A stretch of 64,000 nucleotides of DNA from Candidatus Omnitrophota bacterium (GCA_040755155.1 JBFMBP010000085.1:1-64000); one strand, 5' to 3'; positions 1-8,893 are shown, counted from the stretch's first letter. The notes: generated by a model from the letters alone, not told the origin. Numbers and translations are program-made.

Positions 1-69
1 GACGCTGTAGACTTATACCGCGTTACCAGTGCTCAATCCTCAATCCCAACGCATGGAGGAAATTTATGA
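1..69 (+). CDS. possible 3' end of an upstream gene (partial)
   Basis: Frame 1 is open from the window edge to a TGA at 67-69, giving 22 residues. This TGA overlaps the ATG of the HAD gene at 66-68 as ATGA, an arrangement typical of translational coupling. The tail has no recognisable motif, so the protein cannot be named and the frame could be open by chance. Confidence 0.3.
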   Translation, partial: DAVDLYRVTSAQSSIPTHGGNL

Positions 70-848
70 AAAGCAAAGTAATCCAATTATCCCATCACAA
101 AGATGAGGAATCTTCGTTGGAGCGTCCTTGGGTGTTCATGGACGCCGGGGACACCTTCATCTACGCCTTTCCGACTCTTTACGAAGCGATATGGGATTGT
201 TTCCACCATGCGGAAATCGATATCGATATCGAAGACATCGAAGCGGCGGCGCGCCGCTACCTGACCTCCCATTCGCGCGCCGATCTGACGTCGCAAAAGA
301 AATTCGAGAAATACTTCCGGAATCTCTATCAGGGCGTGCTGGAGGACCTCGGTTTTCCGGGAGAGGAAATGGCGATTTACGTTGACGATTTGTGGCATGA
401 ATGGGAAGAAGGCTGGAGGCTGCGGCTGTTCGACGACGCCATTCCCGCCTTAATCATGTTGATGGAGGCCGGATTCCATTTGGGAATCGTAACGAATTGG
501 GATCGCACGTTCGATCCCTTGCTGGAACGCATGGGATTGACGGATTTATTCGACGTAATCGTCGTTTCCTGCCGGGAAGGAGTGGCGAAGCCGGATCCGC
601 GCATTTTTCAATTGGCGCTCGAACGGGCGGGAACGACGGGCGATCAATCCTGGTTTATCGGCGATCAATTGGACATAGATATTCAACCCGCTAAGAAATT
701 AGGCATGAAAACGGTCCTTGTGGATTATTACGGCAATACGGAAGATGTGGAGGGAGCCGATTTCGTAGTGCCCAGCCTCAGCACGGCGGCGCTGACCATG
801 GCCTTGGAAGAAGATTTTATGCGTCACGGCGGCGATGGATCGGAATAA
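66..848 (+). CDS. HAD-superfamily hydrolase (REG-2/HDHD3-like)
   Basis: A 260-residue haloacid-dehalogenase-type hydrolase, probably a cytosolic phosphatase of unknown substrate. Motif I is MDAGDTF (nucleophile Asp26). Its second position is a DxGDT form instead of the classic DxDGT, as in REG-2-like members. Motif II is VTNWD near residue 142, motif III Lys lies in GVAKPDP near 175, and motif IV is GDQLDID near 200. The helical segment after motif I is a C1-type cap. The start is supported by GGAGG a few bases upstream (54-58). Loss of the usual second Asp could mean altered chemistry, but this variant is normal for the subfamily. No pathway partner is adjacent. Confidence 0.85.
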   Translation: MKSKVIQLSHHKDEESSLERPWVFMDAGDTFIYAFPTLYEAIWDCFHHAEIDIDIEDIEAAARRYLTSHSRADLTSQKKFEKYFRNLYQGVLEDLGFPGEEMAIYVDDLWHEWEEGWRLRLFDDAIPALIMLMEAGFHLGIVTNWDRTFDPLLERMGLTDLFDVIVVSCREGVAKPDPRIFQLALERAGTTGDQSWFIGDQLDIDIQPAKKLGMKTVLVDYYGNTEDVEGADFVVPSLSTAALTMALEEDFMRHGGDGSE

Positions 849-1200
849 TGCCAATTCCTATTAGGGGTTGCTGATATTAGCATAAGTCTTGACAAACATG
901 CATATTATGATATGCATTTCTCAAGAAATGCACAAGAGAATCTGCGTGTATCTTACAAAACCATTGCACACAAGCAATTCCGAATTTAAAAACTCCTTCA
1001 CCCATCGCCTTGCTCCCGCCGTTAAAACGGCGGTTTAATGAAATTTGCCCCTTTAAAAGGGGGCATTTGATAATAGCCTTTTAAGGCTGGGTTTTCCTTG
1101 TGGCAATAAAGGTTTTCAGCATACCCTTATTAGGATCAGGCGGCAAGGAGCAAGGTTTCTTTTACCCTGAACGATATTTGCATAAGGCGTCTGCGCGGCA
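849..1200. other. intergenic region, convergent genes, carries triple-hairpin repeat
   Basis: This 352-bp stretch separates two convergent genes. Its only recognisable content is the palindromic repeat at 1016-1088, described separately. Short open frames here (for example one from 1100) look like chance frames running into the antisense of the coiled-coil gene. No promoter or strong T-tract terminator stands out. Confidence 0.6.
1016..1088. repeat. triple-hairpin dispersed repeat, copy 1
   Basis: Three consecutive small palindromes: CCGCCG-TTAAAA-style stem at 1016-1033, GCCCC/GGGGC stem at 1047-1064, and AGCCTT/AAGGCT at 1075-1088, separated by short AT-rich spacers including TTTGATAAT. 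The same three stems with the same spacers recur at 40741-40811. Stems are kept while loop bases differ between copies, which suggests selection or spread as structured RNA or DNA. Function unknown. Confidence 0.8.
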
Positions 1201-2298
1201 TTATCTCCTGTGCCGCCGTTCGATCGTAATCATACGGTGGGTTTTGGAGGTTGATTCCTCGTTATCGAGGCTATCGGGCATGTGGGGGGCTTTTTCTTCT
1301 GCGGGTGGACTCTCCGTTTTGGATTTGGCGGCCGCATCGCTGACCTGGAGATGCGCTTCCATAGTAGAGATCAACTGATCGGTCTCTTTTTCTTTCTTAT
1401 CCAAAACTGCGCTTTCTTTATCCAGGGCGGATAGTTCTTTTTCCTGTCGCTGCAATACGGCGTTTCGTTCCTCGAGATTTTTCCGGCAACGTTCTTTCTT
1501 GCTCTCTTCCTCGCTTCGGGCAAGCAACGTTTTGAGATTTTCGACGGTCTTGCGCATATCCTGAACTTGGGATTGCAACACGCCCTGGCGCTGAGCGAGA
1601 AGGTATTTCTGGAAACTGAGGATGGATTTTTTTTGGCGTTGAAGATCGATGCGCAGATGGCTGGATTCAGTAACGTCGCTGGCCAATCCCCGGCTGATTC
1701 GAACATATTGGGCTTTTTTGACCGCCAGGTCTTTAGCCAGGAGCATGGCGTTTTCTCTGTCTCCCGTTTTCTGGCATTCGAGAAATTCGCTCATCTTGGT
1801 TTCGAATTCGCGCAGAACGGGATTCTCCATCCGCGTCTTTTTCATTTTCTCTTCCACCTGCCAGAGTTTATCCATATAAAAAACGATTTGCCTTCCCAGG
1901 CGGGTTACATGGGGCGTCGCCCACTGGACTTCTCCGGCAGGAATGAGATGCTGCTTCAGATACATATTCAGGGTATGTTGCGCAAGGAGAAATAAGATTT
2001 TCAATTCCTGGGCGATGACGCGAAAATCCCCCCGCAGGCTTTGTTGGACGCTGTTTTTCAAGGAGTCCGCCGTCTCTTCCTTTTCCCGAAGAAGAGCGTC
2101 CGCTTGGGCGGCGGTCATCCAATAAATCCTTCCGTTTTGAACCACGCGGATCAGTTCGGCGGCGTTGCAATCCCGCTGGCGAAACGTATTTTCCACAACG
2201 CTTTCCAAAAAGGACGAAAGTTTTTCCATCGAAAAATTGTCGGTGGAGGAACCGAGAATATCCTCGAATGTGATGGAAATAGCGTCGTTGTTCGTCAT
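1201..2298 (-). CDS. coiled-coil hypothetical protein A (tandem paralogue)
   Basis: A 365-residue soluble protein of unknown function. The first ~60 residues form a small N-terminal segment ending in a conserved NGRIYWMTAAQAD motif. A helical stretch rich in Leu follows, then a long charged coiled coil from about residue 200 to 330. It has no signal peptide or membrane segment. It aligns along its length with the next gene upstream (2430-3533): WMTxxQA, LRGDFRVIAQELKIL versus LKGELKIIRQELEIL, and ISRGLASDV versus IARAIEPDV. The start ATG has TAAGG about 9 bases upstream. I do not recognise the family. The length and helical periodicity suggest a structural or scaffolding role, but this is inference. 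Confidence 0.7.
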   Translation of the reverse strand: MTNNDAISITFEDILGSSTDNFSMEKLSSFLESVVENTFRQRDCNAAELIRVVQNGRIYWMTAAQADALLREKEETADSLKNSVQQSLRGDFRVIAQELKILFLLAQHTLNMYLKQHLIPAGEVQWATPHVTRLGRQIVFYMDKLWQVEEKMKKTRMENPVLREFETKMSEFLECQKTGDRENAMLLAKDLAVKKAQYVRISRGLASDVTESSHLRIDLQRQKKSILSFQKYLLAQRQGVLQSQVQDMRKTVENLKTLLARSEEESKKERCRKNLEERNAVLQRQEKELSALDKESAVLDKKEKETDQLISTMEAHLQVSDAAAKSKTESPPAEEKAPHMPDSLDNEESTSKTHRMITIERRHRR

Positions 2299-2429
2299 GC
2301 GTAAACCTTACATCGGCGCCGGAAGCGCGAGCGGCGATTCTTGTTGTCCTTGGACGTGAATGGCAATATTTTATTCCCCCATTAACGATGAAGCGAACGA
2401 TTTCAACATCAAGCCCCTGCAAAAATCCC

Positions 2430-3533
2430 TCAATGCTTGAAGTGCATTCCGGAACCGCGACTCTTAACCATTTCGGCTTGGTGGGATGGCTGCATTTGGG
2501 CCGCCGATTTGCGCGGCGTTTTTTGAATCTCTTCGAGATTGACCTTGATCTCCGACTCCTTTAGGATATTTTCGGATATATGTTGAATGACTACGTCCAC
2601 CTCGTTTTCCTGCCGTTCGAGGATTGAGGTCTCTTTTGTGAGGGCTTCCAACTCGCCGGATTTTTCCATGATCTCCTCTTCTGCTTTATCGGCGTCATAA
2701 AAGCGAAGCTTGTCGATTTGCGCCGCCGCCGCATCGAGTCCTTCTTCTTCCGCTGACTCCAGAGATTGCCGCACGGAGTGGATATTTTCCCGCAACTGTT
2801 CCAGTTCGAGCTGTAAGGCGTCTTTGCGGGTGGAACAGATTTCATTTTGGGAACTGATGATGCGTTTTTTCGTTTTTTGCAAATTCAAACGATGGTAATA
2901 CATCGTCTGCACGTCCGGTTCGATGGCGCGCGCAATGCGGAGGTATTGCCGCTTGTTAGATGCCAGAAGCTTCGCCAATTCGGCGGCGCGGGTTATATTG
3001 CCGTTGTCTTTCGCATTCATAAACTCGCCCATCATTTGCTCGTAATAATCAAGCAGGGGACTTTTGCGCCGTTTTTCCGCCATAATGGCTTCGCACTCGG
3101 TGGATTGGGCGACGCCTTCGCTGATCTCCTTCTGACGGCGAAATAAACTGGGTTCAAGCCGTTCGATTTCGTTTTTGGGGACCAGTTCTTTTTGTTTAAA
3201 TTGTTGAAGAGTATAGTTGGCGATAGCCAGCAAGATTTCCAATTCCTGGCGGATGATCTTCAACTCCCCTTTCAACGCTCTCTGAACGTCCCGCTGCAAT
3301 TCGGGAGTATGCGACGTTTCAAGGAATTCGGAAGCTTGTTTTTGAGTCATCCACGTCACTTTGCCCCCGTGAACGACTTTCACTAAATGGTTGGGGTATA
3401 CTCTGGCCTGTTCGGAGGCGATTTGCGTCGCTTTATTTAAAAATGCCTCCACCCGCTCCATAGATATTTTCCCGTTTTCGTCAAAGAGAGCGTTAAAATC
3501 CATGGCTACGGCGCCTGTTGTTCGAGAACTCAT
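2430..3533 (-). CDS. coiled-coil hypothetical protein B (tandem paralogue)
   Basis: A paralogue of the neighbouring coiled-coil protein, 131 bp upstream of it on the same strand. I chose the ATG at 3533 (367 residues), which gives nearly the same length as the 365-residue partner and has AAGGGA about 10 bases upstream. The frame is also open from an ATG at 3608. It carries the same GGKVTWMTQKQA motif, the same LKGELKIIRQELEIL core and a long acidic/basic coiled coil. The C-terminal ~40 residues diverge from the partner. The pair looks like an old tandem duplication with diverged copies. Function not recognised. Confidence 0.7.
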   Translation of the reverse strand: MSSRTTGAVAMDFNALFDENGKISMERVEAFLNKATQIASEQARVYPNHLVKVVHGGKVTWMTQKQASEFLETSHTPELQRDVQRALKGELKIIRQELEILLAIANYTLQQFKQKELVPKNEIERLEPSLFRRQKEISEGVAQSTECEAIMAEKRRKSPLLDYYEQMMGEFMNAKDNGNITRAAELAKLLASNKRQYLRIARAIEPDVQTMYYHRLNLQKTKKRIISSQNEICSTRKDALQLELEQLRENIHSVRQSLESAEEEGLDAAAAQIDKLRFYDADKAEEEIMEKSGELEALTKETSILERQENEVDVVIQHISENILKESEIKVNLEEIQKTPRKSAAQMQPSHQAEMVKSRGSGMHFKH

Positions 3534-4192
3534 CGGTTGGATTCCCTTTGTCTTCCGTAAGAATTTAGACTTATTATCATTATAGGGGCGAATCCATGAA
3601 TTAATCAATAAATAACCAATTATATTTTCTATAGATCCATCAAATCCACGAAACGGCGGCGGCGAGATGACAACTACTTGGATCGGAAGTAGTTATTTTT
3701 CTTCGCTCGCGTCGCCCAATTATTAATAAACCAGATGCCCTAACCCTCTCTCGCAAACTTGTTTTCCCCCTCTCCGTAATCGAAAGGATAATTAGCCTTA
3801 CGCGCGATTAAAAATATATTATATTGATAGTTGCATAATGAATTATATTTTTAAAGGCTTCCATATTATAATCGATTCAATTCTTTCTTTAATTTAATTT
3901 TTTTTCGCCATATCTGCAAATTTTGAGGGATGTAATGGCTTTCCGATGAATAACTCAAGTTGCGCAATTCCATTTCCTCGCTAAAGAGACTCGCCGCTTA
4001 TCGCTGCTTTTAGGATTCTTATTCTCCTTGAGATGAAAAGGAAATAGAGAAATACTGTAAATAAATACGCGCTATCCTGCGTCCAGACGGAAGAACTTTA
4101 TATAACTGTTGTATAATCCTTTAATATATGAAAACTTGAATCGTCTGGTCAGGGCATTGGATTGTAGGCCTAACATCATTTAAACGCAGAAA
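3534..4192. other. AT-rich intergenic region between divergent genes
   Basis: About 660 bp without a supportable gene, clearly AT-richer than its surroundings. It holds a perfect 8-bp hairpin AACTACTT/AAGTAGTT at 3672-3694 followed on the plus strand by ATTTTT. The hairpin resembles a terminator, but no plus-strand gene ends just before it. A TATAAT hexamer at 4112-4117 could be the -10 of the ABC/fliW/csrA transcript, but I see no good -35. This region should hold the promoters of both divergent units. Confidence 0.5.
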
Positions 4193-4948
4193 ATGATACG
4201 AATCAATAACCTTGTAAAATACTATGGAAAAGTTCATGCGGTAAACGATCTTTCCCTCGATATCCGCCGCGGCGAATTTTTTGGTTTTCTAGGGCCTAAC
4301 GGCGCCGGAAAAACAACAACCATCAAAATCATGGTAGGGCTTTTGCGGGCCACCTCCGGCCGCATCGCCTTGGGCGGCGGAGACGGGGAGGAATACGACA
4401 TCGCCGCCGACCAGGAAAAAGCCAAGGCGATTACGGGCTATATTCCCGACAGCCCTTATCTTTACGATAAGTTGACGGGATATGAGTACATTCATTTCGT
4501 GGGAGGATTGTACGGCGTTCCGGAGAAAAAAATCGATGCCCACATTCAGGATTATTTCCGCATCTTTGGACTGCTGGACGCCGCTCACGATTTGATCGAA
4601 TCCTATTCGCATGGCATGAGGCAGAAGGTGGTGATGACCGGCGCCTTGGTTCACGATCCTAAAGTATTGGTGGTCGACGAGCCGATGGTGGGTTTGGACC
4701 CTCGCAGCAGCCGCCTAGTAAAGGATTTGTTGAAACAAAAAAGCCGCGAAGGAATGACGATTTTTCTTTCCACCCACACGCTCGATATCGCGGAAGAACT
4801 TTGCGACCGGATCGGCATCATTCAACGGGGTCAGTTGATCGCGTTGGGAACGATGGAAGAATTGCGCCAACAAGCGAAAGAAGGCTCTTCCGACTTGCGC
4901 CTGGAGTCGCTATTCCTTAAACTAACGGAACAACAAGACGAGAGTTGA
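4193..4948 (+). CDS. ABC transporter ATP-binding protein (ABC-2 export type)
   Basis: A 251-residue ABC ATPase that would power an ABC-2 type exporter at the inner membrane. Walker A is GPNGAGKTT (34-42), the signature is degenerate SYSHGMRQK near 140, Walker B plus catalytic Glu is VLVVDEPMVGLD near 165, and the H-loop is STHT near 198. No permease gene follows. The next gene is fliW after 12 bp, and csrA comes after that, so the three likely form one transcript. An ATPase without its membrane partner beside the CsrA switch is unusual. The permease is either elsewhere in the genome or encoded separately. Substrate cannot be inferred. Confidence 0.85.
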   Translation: MIRINNLVKYYGKVHAVNDLSLDIRRGEFFGFLGPNGAGKTTTIKIMVGLLRATSGRIALGGGDGEEYDIAADQEKAKAITGYIPDSPYLYDKLTGYEYIHFVGGLYGVPEKKIDAHIQDYFRIFGLLDAAHDLIESYSHGMRQKVVMTGALVHDPKVLVVDEPMVGLDPRSSRLVKDLLKQKSREGMTIFLSTHTLDIAEELCDRIGIIQRGQLIALGTMEELRQQAKEGSSDLRLESLFLKLTEQQDES

Positions 4949-4960
4949 TCCGCTAAACCA

Positions 4961-5551
4961 ATGAACGCCATGCAAACCGGCCAAGACGCCGCTTATAAAT
5001 TGCTCACCACCCGGTTCGGAGAGATTGAAGTCCGTCCTTCGGATATCGTCACTCTGCCGGAGGGATTGCTCGGATTCAATCTTTTCCGCCGCTATATCGT
5101 TTTGGAAGATCCGGAACAAGCGCCGTTTTTATGGCTGCAATCGGTGGATGAACCCGACCTGGCGTTCGTGATCGTCGATCCTTTCCTCTTTTTCCCCGGA
5201 TACGAAGTCCAAGTCAAACCACAGGAATTGTCCTCTGTTCAAGTGGAAGACATTGCCAAAGCGAAAATTTTAACGATCGTCACCATTCCCCCTAATCCTA
5301 TGGAGTTGACCGCCAATCTGCGCGGCCCCTTGGTTTTCAACGTGGAAGCGAAATTGGCCAAACAATTGGTGTTGATCGACGACCGCTACAACACCAAACA
5401 TTCCTTATTGAAGGATATTCCACCTTATCTGGCATCTCCCCCGGAAAAAAAGTCCGGCGAAAAAATAAATAGAAACCATGGAAACGAGAAGAACGATCGT
5501 TCGACGAGCGATGAACATTCGCCAAAGGAAGCCGGAATTGCAGGGGATTAA
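4961..5551 (+). CDS. fliW: flagellar assembly factor FliW (CsrA antagonist)
   Basis: A 196-residue FliW. In characterised species FliW binds CsrA and relieves its translational repression of flagellin, and free flagellin in turn sequesters FliW. Family hallmarks visible are TRFGEIEV near the N terminus, LPEGLLGF, VDEPDLAFVIVDP, and the LANLRGPLVF-like segment TANLRGPLVFN. The last ~35 residues are a charged, probably disordered tail beyond the usual ~150-residue length. It sits directly before csrA, the classic arrangement. No flagellin or other flagellar gene is in this window, so motility itself is not shown here. Confidence 0.9.
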   Translation: MNAMQTGQDAAYKLLTTRFGEIEVRPSDIVTLPEGLLGFNLFRRYIVLEDPEQAPFLWLQSVDEPDLAFVIVDPFLFFPGYEVQVKPQELSSVQVEDIAKAKILTIVTIPPNPMELTANLRGPLVFNVEAKLAKQLVLIDDRYNTKHSLLKDIPPYLASPPEKKSGEKINRNHGNEKNDRSTSDEHSPKEAGIAGD

Positions 5552-5581
5552 AGCTATCCGATTCGGGCATTGGAGGCCCAT

Positions 5582-5830
5582 ATGCTGGTTCTAAGCCGCA
5601 AGAGAGACGAAAGCATCATTATCGGCGATGACGTCGTCATCACGGTAGTGGATATCAAGGGAGAACAAGTGAAGATCGGCGTCACGGCTCCCAAAAGCGT
5701 CTCTATTCATCGCAAAGAAGTCTACGAAGCCATTCAGAAAGAAAACCTCGCCGCCGCCAAAGCCGAGGTTCAAAATCTGAGCGGTTTGGTCAAAGTTCTG
5801 CAAAAAAAACAATCGCAACCCGCCTCTTGA
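5582..5830 (+). CDS. csrA: carbon storage regulator CsrA
   Basis: An RNA-binding homodimeric post-transcriptional regulator that binds GGA motifs in 5' leaders. The start is the ATG at 5582, with GGAGG at 5572-5576 just upstream. A TTG four codons earlier is an unlikely start. The core MLVLSRKRDE, IIIGDDVVITVVDI, VKIGVTAPKSVSIHR and EVYEAI is canonical, including the RNA-contact Leu4 and Arg44-type residues. The C terminus is extended by about 20 residues over the 61-residue E. coli protein. It lies 30 bp after fliW, consistent with the FliW-CsrA partner switch. Confidence 0.95.
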   Translation: MLVLSRKRDESIIIGDDVVITVVDIKGEQVKIGVTAPKSVSIHRKEVYEAIQKENLAAAKAEVQNLSGLVKVLQKKQSQPAS

Positions 5831-6359
5831 TATCCAGCGCTTCGCACGGAAATTTCCTCTCGCTTCTCGCGAACATATAAATTCTTCTTGTAGTTTCCTC
5901 TTTTTTCCCGCTTGCGGCAGCTCATCGAAAATAAATACGAAGCAAATAAAAAAAGAACATTATTTTTTTATTCTTATTTTGGTATGATTCAGGTCGTTCT
6001 TCGAAAATTGGCCTTGAATCATCCTTGCGCAACCAGATTAATCCTCATTGAAAAGGAGGCGTTAACGGATGGAATCAACCATCTTTCTCTGACGAGCTTC
6101 TTTCCCAAGAATTGGGAAAGCCGCTGGCGAAAGGGAATCGCTCCTTTCCTCATTAATTCATCGCGCGCCTTTCGTCGATTGATACTCTATTCAAGCGGTT
6201 TGGGATCGGCGTGGAGAATTTTTCCGAAAATCTCTACGCTCTTGTTCTCTCCAATGGGGAGAAAAATTGGATTGCGCACTTGTTTTCGCAATCCAAATAA
6301 GAATCGTAAACCTACTGCGCACTATACAAATTTTCAATGAAACAAAGGAGAAAATAACT
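5831..6359. other. intergenic region with two strong hairpins
   Basis: About 530 bp with no convincing gene. A TTG-initiated frame at 5912-6340 has unnatural composition and no ribosome site. Two stable hairpins occur: 6209-6239, about 13 bp with one bulge and a TCCG loop, and 6267-6296, a perfect 10-bp TTGGATTGCG/CGCAATCCAA stem. Neither is followed by a clear T-run. They lie in the 3' region of csrA and the 5' leader of the secreted protein, so they may be processing, regulatory or weak termination structures. Confidence 0.5.
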
Positions 6360-8408
6360 ATGTTGAATTGTCTCAAAAGAAAAGGTCTTATTATCCTGGC
6401 CTTGCTTCTCTGCGCGGCCAGCGCTCCGGCCCAGACGGTGTTGTTCGAAGAAACATTCGACGCCATCGCGCGCGAAGGCCGTCCGGCGGGATGGGAGTAT
6501 ACGCCAGGCTGGTTCCATACGTTGCAGCCGCAGCCGACAGGCGACAGCGTCCATCAATGGGGAATTCCCGAAAGTACGGCCTGGGCGCAAACCGGCAATC
6601 CGGAAGTCGACTGGCAAGTCACCGAGGTTAAACGCTTTTCGATTTACGATTCCGACCGGGGAACTGACGGCCTCCGCGATTATTGGTGCAAGTACGCCCT
6701 GGATGCGGAGGGGGAGCCGATTCCCGAAGCCCCGGTTTCGGCCATCATGCCAGGAACCGATAAGTTCGTATGGACCGCACCCGAAGCCAACGCCCCTGTC
6801 TCCCGCACGCGGGCTGGAGGGAGCACCGCTCCCTGGGTCAACGAATATCCCTACCCCAATTTCGGCTCCGATCCTGTAACCGGCAAGATTGACGAGAACG
6901 CAAAAGTATTGGTCTCCGACAGCGACGAATACGGCGGAGTCAATTACAATGCGGCAATTATCACTCCCGCCGTCGATTTGAAGGGATCGAAATACGCCCG
7001 GGTTTCCTACAAATATCAGGTCGAACAAAACCAGGACAGCGAATGCGCCGCCTACGTTCAACTGGATAACGGTCCCTGGCAAACCTTGCAGCGCTTCAGC
7101 ATGCACTATCATGGCGACGATTACAACTATCTTGGAGAACCGTCCTTTGTCGTGAAGACCGATGGAGCGAAAACTCTCCGCTGCTTATGGTACCAACAGG
7201 GCAATTTTTCCTGGTATTTGTGCATGGACGATTTTAAAGTAACCGGCTACGACGCAGAACCCGCCGACGGTCCCGCCAAACCCCAAGCGGTTTCGCCCGT
7301 GGGACCGATCGCTTCCGGCGAGGATGTTGTTTTAAAAGCCAGCGCCTATACCGGCGCCGCCGCTCACGCCTTTACTCAATGGCAGATTCGGGACAATGCG
7401 GGAACTTACGGCCAGCTCGTCGACTACACGGATCACTCGTTCAGCGAACTGTATCCCGTCGTCGATACCGGCATTCAACCCAATCATTATTCCAACGGCG
7501 CCTACGTTTGGCGCGAAGGCGGCGTTTGGAGCGGCGCATTGCTGCGCGATCGGCCCAATCCAGCCGCTCAACTTTCCGTACCCACTGGCGACGGATTCGG
7601 CGAGAAGACGGAACAGTTGATCCCGGCGAATATGCTGCGTCCCGGCATCAAGTATTATTGGCGGGTTCGTTACTGGGACGTTAATCTCTTGTCTTCGCCT
7701 TGGTCTGACGAACAGACTTTTACGGTGCGCGCCATTCCCGGCAAATCGTTGTTCGCTGAGAATTTCGACGGCATCCAGGATCCCGACGTGAAAGATCCAG
7801 CGGATACGATTCCCGCAGGTTGGAACGGCCTCTTTGGCTTCCAAGGTTGGGATGTGGCTTCTCTTGGCGTTTATCAGCTTTTCTACAACAATCCGGAACA
7901 GGCTTATAAGATCGCTAATAAAGCCGTGGAGCCGGGACTTTCGGCGGCCAATTCGACCGAACCGGACGGCCGCGGCCATCATGGCCGATTCCGCGGCAAC
8001 GTCATGGTTTCGGAAAGCGGATCTTTTAATGACCTCACGACTCCCGAAATCAACAACAGCGCCAGCACGCAACCGCTTTATTTGTTGTTCGACGTTTCCG
8101 TCCGCACCGGCAACGATAATGTCGCTTTCGCCGTAGACTTAAAGGATGCCGCCGGCGCCACTTCTACGATTTACGAATTCAGCAATGTCAGCGCCGATTA
8201 CGCGGACAGCGTTATGAAGGGACGCACCAACTCCGTTGTTTATTGCCTCTCTCCAGCGATTAAAGTGGACGCCGCCGCCGGAAAGAGAGTGCGCTTCGTC
8301 TTTTACAGCTCGGCGCAGGATGGCGGCGACGAATGGGTCGCTCTCGATAACGTGGAAGTCGTTCAATACGATCCGGCGGCTCCCGTCGGAGATTGGGAAT
8401 TGTTCTAA
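6360..8408 (+). CDS. secreted protein with two lectin-like/choice-of-anchor-like domains
   Basis: A 682-residue exported protein. The start is the ATG at 6360, with AGGAG at 6346-6350. The first 25 residues are a Sec signal peptide (basic KRK, leucine-rich core, ASAPAQ cleavage site). Two similar segments, each opening with a FEETFD or FAENFD motif and then PAGW, lie near residues 8-330 of the mature protein and again near 475-650. Such openings are typical of jellyroll choice-of-anchor or carbohydrate-binding modules. A fibronectin-III-like segment (KYYWRVRYWD) lies between them. No C-terminal anchor is visible, so it is probably released or bound to the surface. Ligand unknown. It is monocistronic, closed by the terminator at 8447-8480. 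Confidence 0.7.
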   Translation: MLNCLKRKGLIILALLLCAASAPAQTVLFEETFDAIAREGRPAGWEYTPGWFHTLQPQPTGDSVHQWGIPESTAWAQTGNPEVDWQVTEVKRFSIYDSDRGTDGLRDYWCKYALDAEGEPIPEAPVSAIMPGTDKFVWTAPEANAPVSRTRAGGSTAPWVNEYPYPNFGSDPVTGKIDENAKVLVSDSDEYGGVNYNAAIITPAVDLKGSKYARVSYKYQVEQNQDSECAAYVQLDNGPWQTLQRFSMHYHGDDYNYLGEPSFVVKTDGAKTLRCLWYQQGNFSWYLCMDDFKVTGYDAEPADGPAKPQAVSPVGPIASGEDVVLKASAYTGAAAHAFTQWQIRDNAGTYGQLVDYTDHSFSELYPVVDTGIQPNHYSNGAYVWREGGVWSGALLRDRPNPAAQLSVPTGDGFGEKTEQLIPANMLRPGIKYYWRVRYWDVNLLSSPWSDEQTFTVRAIPGKSLFAENFDGIQDPDVKDPADTIPAGWNGLFGFQGWDVASLGVYQLFYNNPEQAYKIANKAVEPGLSAANSTEPDGRGHHGRFRGNVMVSESGSFNDLTTPEINNSASTQPLYLLFDVSVRTGNDNVAFAVDLKDAAGATSTIYEFSNVSADYADSVMKGRTNSVVYCLSPAIKVDAAAGKRVRFVFYSSAQDGGDEWVALDNVEVVQYDPAAPVGDWELF

Positions 8409-8446
8409 ATCAAGATGGCGCCCAAACCGCGTTGGTTGTTCATAAC

Positions 8447-8480
8447 AAGGCGGGAACGTTTATCGCTCCCGCCTTTTTTT
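8447..8480 (+). terminator. rho-independent terminator
   Basis: GGCGGGA and TCCCGCC form a GC-rich stem (with a near-symmetric inner ACG/CGC extension) around TTTATC, followed by seven T. It lies 40 bp after the secreted-protein gene and ends its transcript. Confidence 0.9.
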
Positions 8481-8580
8481 ACGCCCTGCGCCAATCGCCT
8501 GCGCATATGCCGCTTCTCCTTTGCGCGCGGAAAGTATATCTTGGCTAAGCAATCTATCTCTTTCGGCTGCATGCTTAGTA

Positions 8581-8855
8581 ACTCATGTTACGCATCCTGG
8601 GAGCGCGGGCGTCTCGCCCGCAGTTTGGAGACACAGTTCCAATGCAGCGCATAGGTTTTATTTTTTGTTGCGTTTTCGAATCACGAATATCACGGATTTT
8701 TTGGGATTTCACGGAAGAATCCTTTTTATGGCGTGATCCAAATGCTTATTTGATTTTTGATTTTTTTCGTGTTATTCATTATTCTTTCGAGTTTTCGTGA
8801 TTCAATCGACGATCCTAATATTGCCTTAAAGTTTTTCTTCGCGCGTAACATGAGT
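8581..8855. mobile_element. 275-bp MITE-like element with 14-bp terminal inverted repeats
   Basis: The left end ACTCATGTTACGCA (8581-8594) and the right end at 8842-8855 are inverted copies with one mismatch. They are flanked by a perfect 5-bp direct duplication TAGTA (8576-8580 and 8856-8860), as left by transposition. The interior has no transposase. It contains a GCGGGCG/CGCCCGC palindrome at about 8606-8622 and an AT-rich part with repeated CACGAATATCACGG-type words. The same ends bound the elements at 59011-59106 and 59827-59922, so one transposase, not in this window, could move all three. It lies 38 bp before the aminotransferase start and may affect its promoter. Confidence 0.85.
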
Positions 8856-8893
8856 TAGTAAAGGATAGGCTTATTAATAGGAGCATCGCAACT

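Noticed and set aside
5912-6340. 142-residue open frame in the csrA downstream spacer
   Set aside because: TTG start, no ribosome site, composition unlike a protein, and it runs through two stable hairpins.
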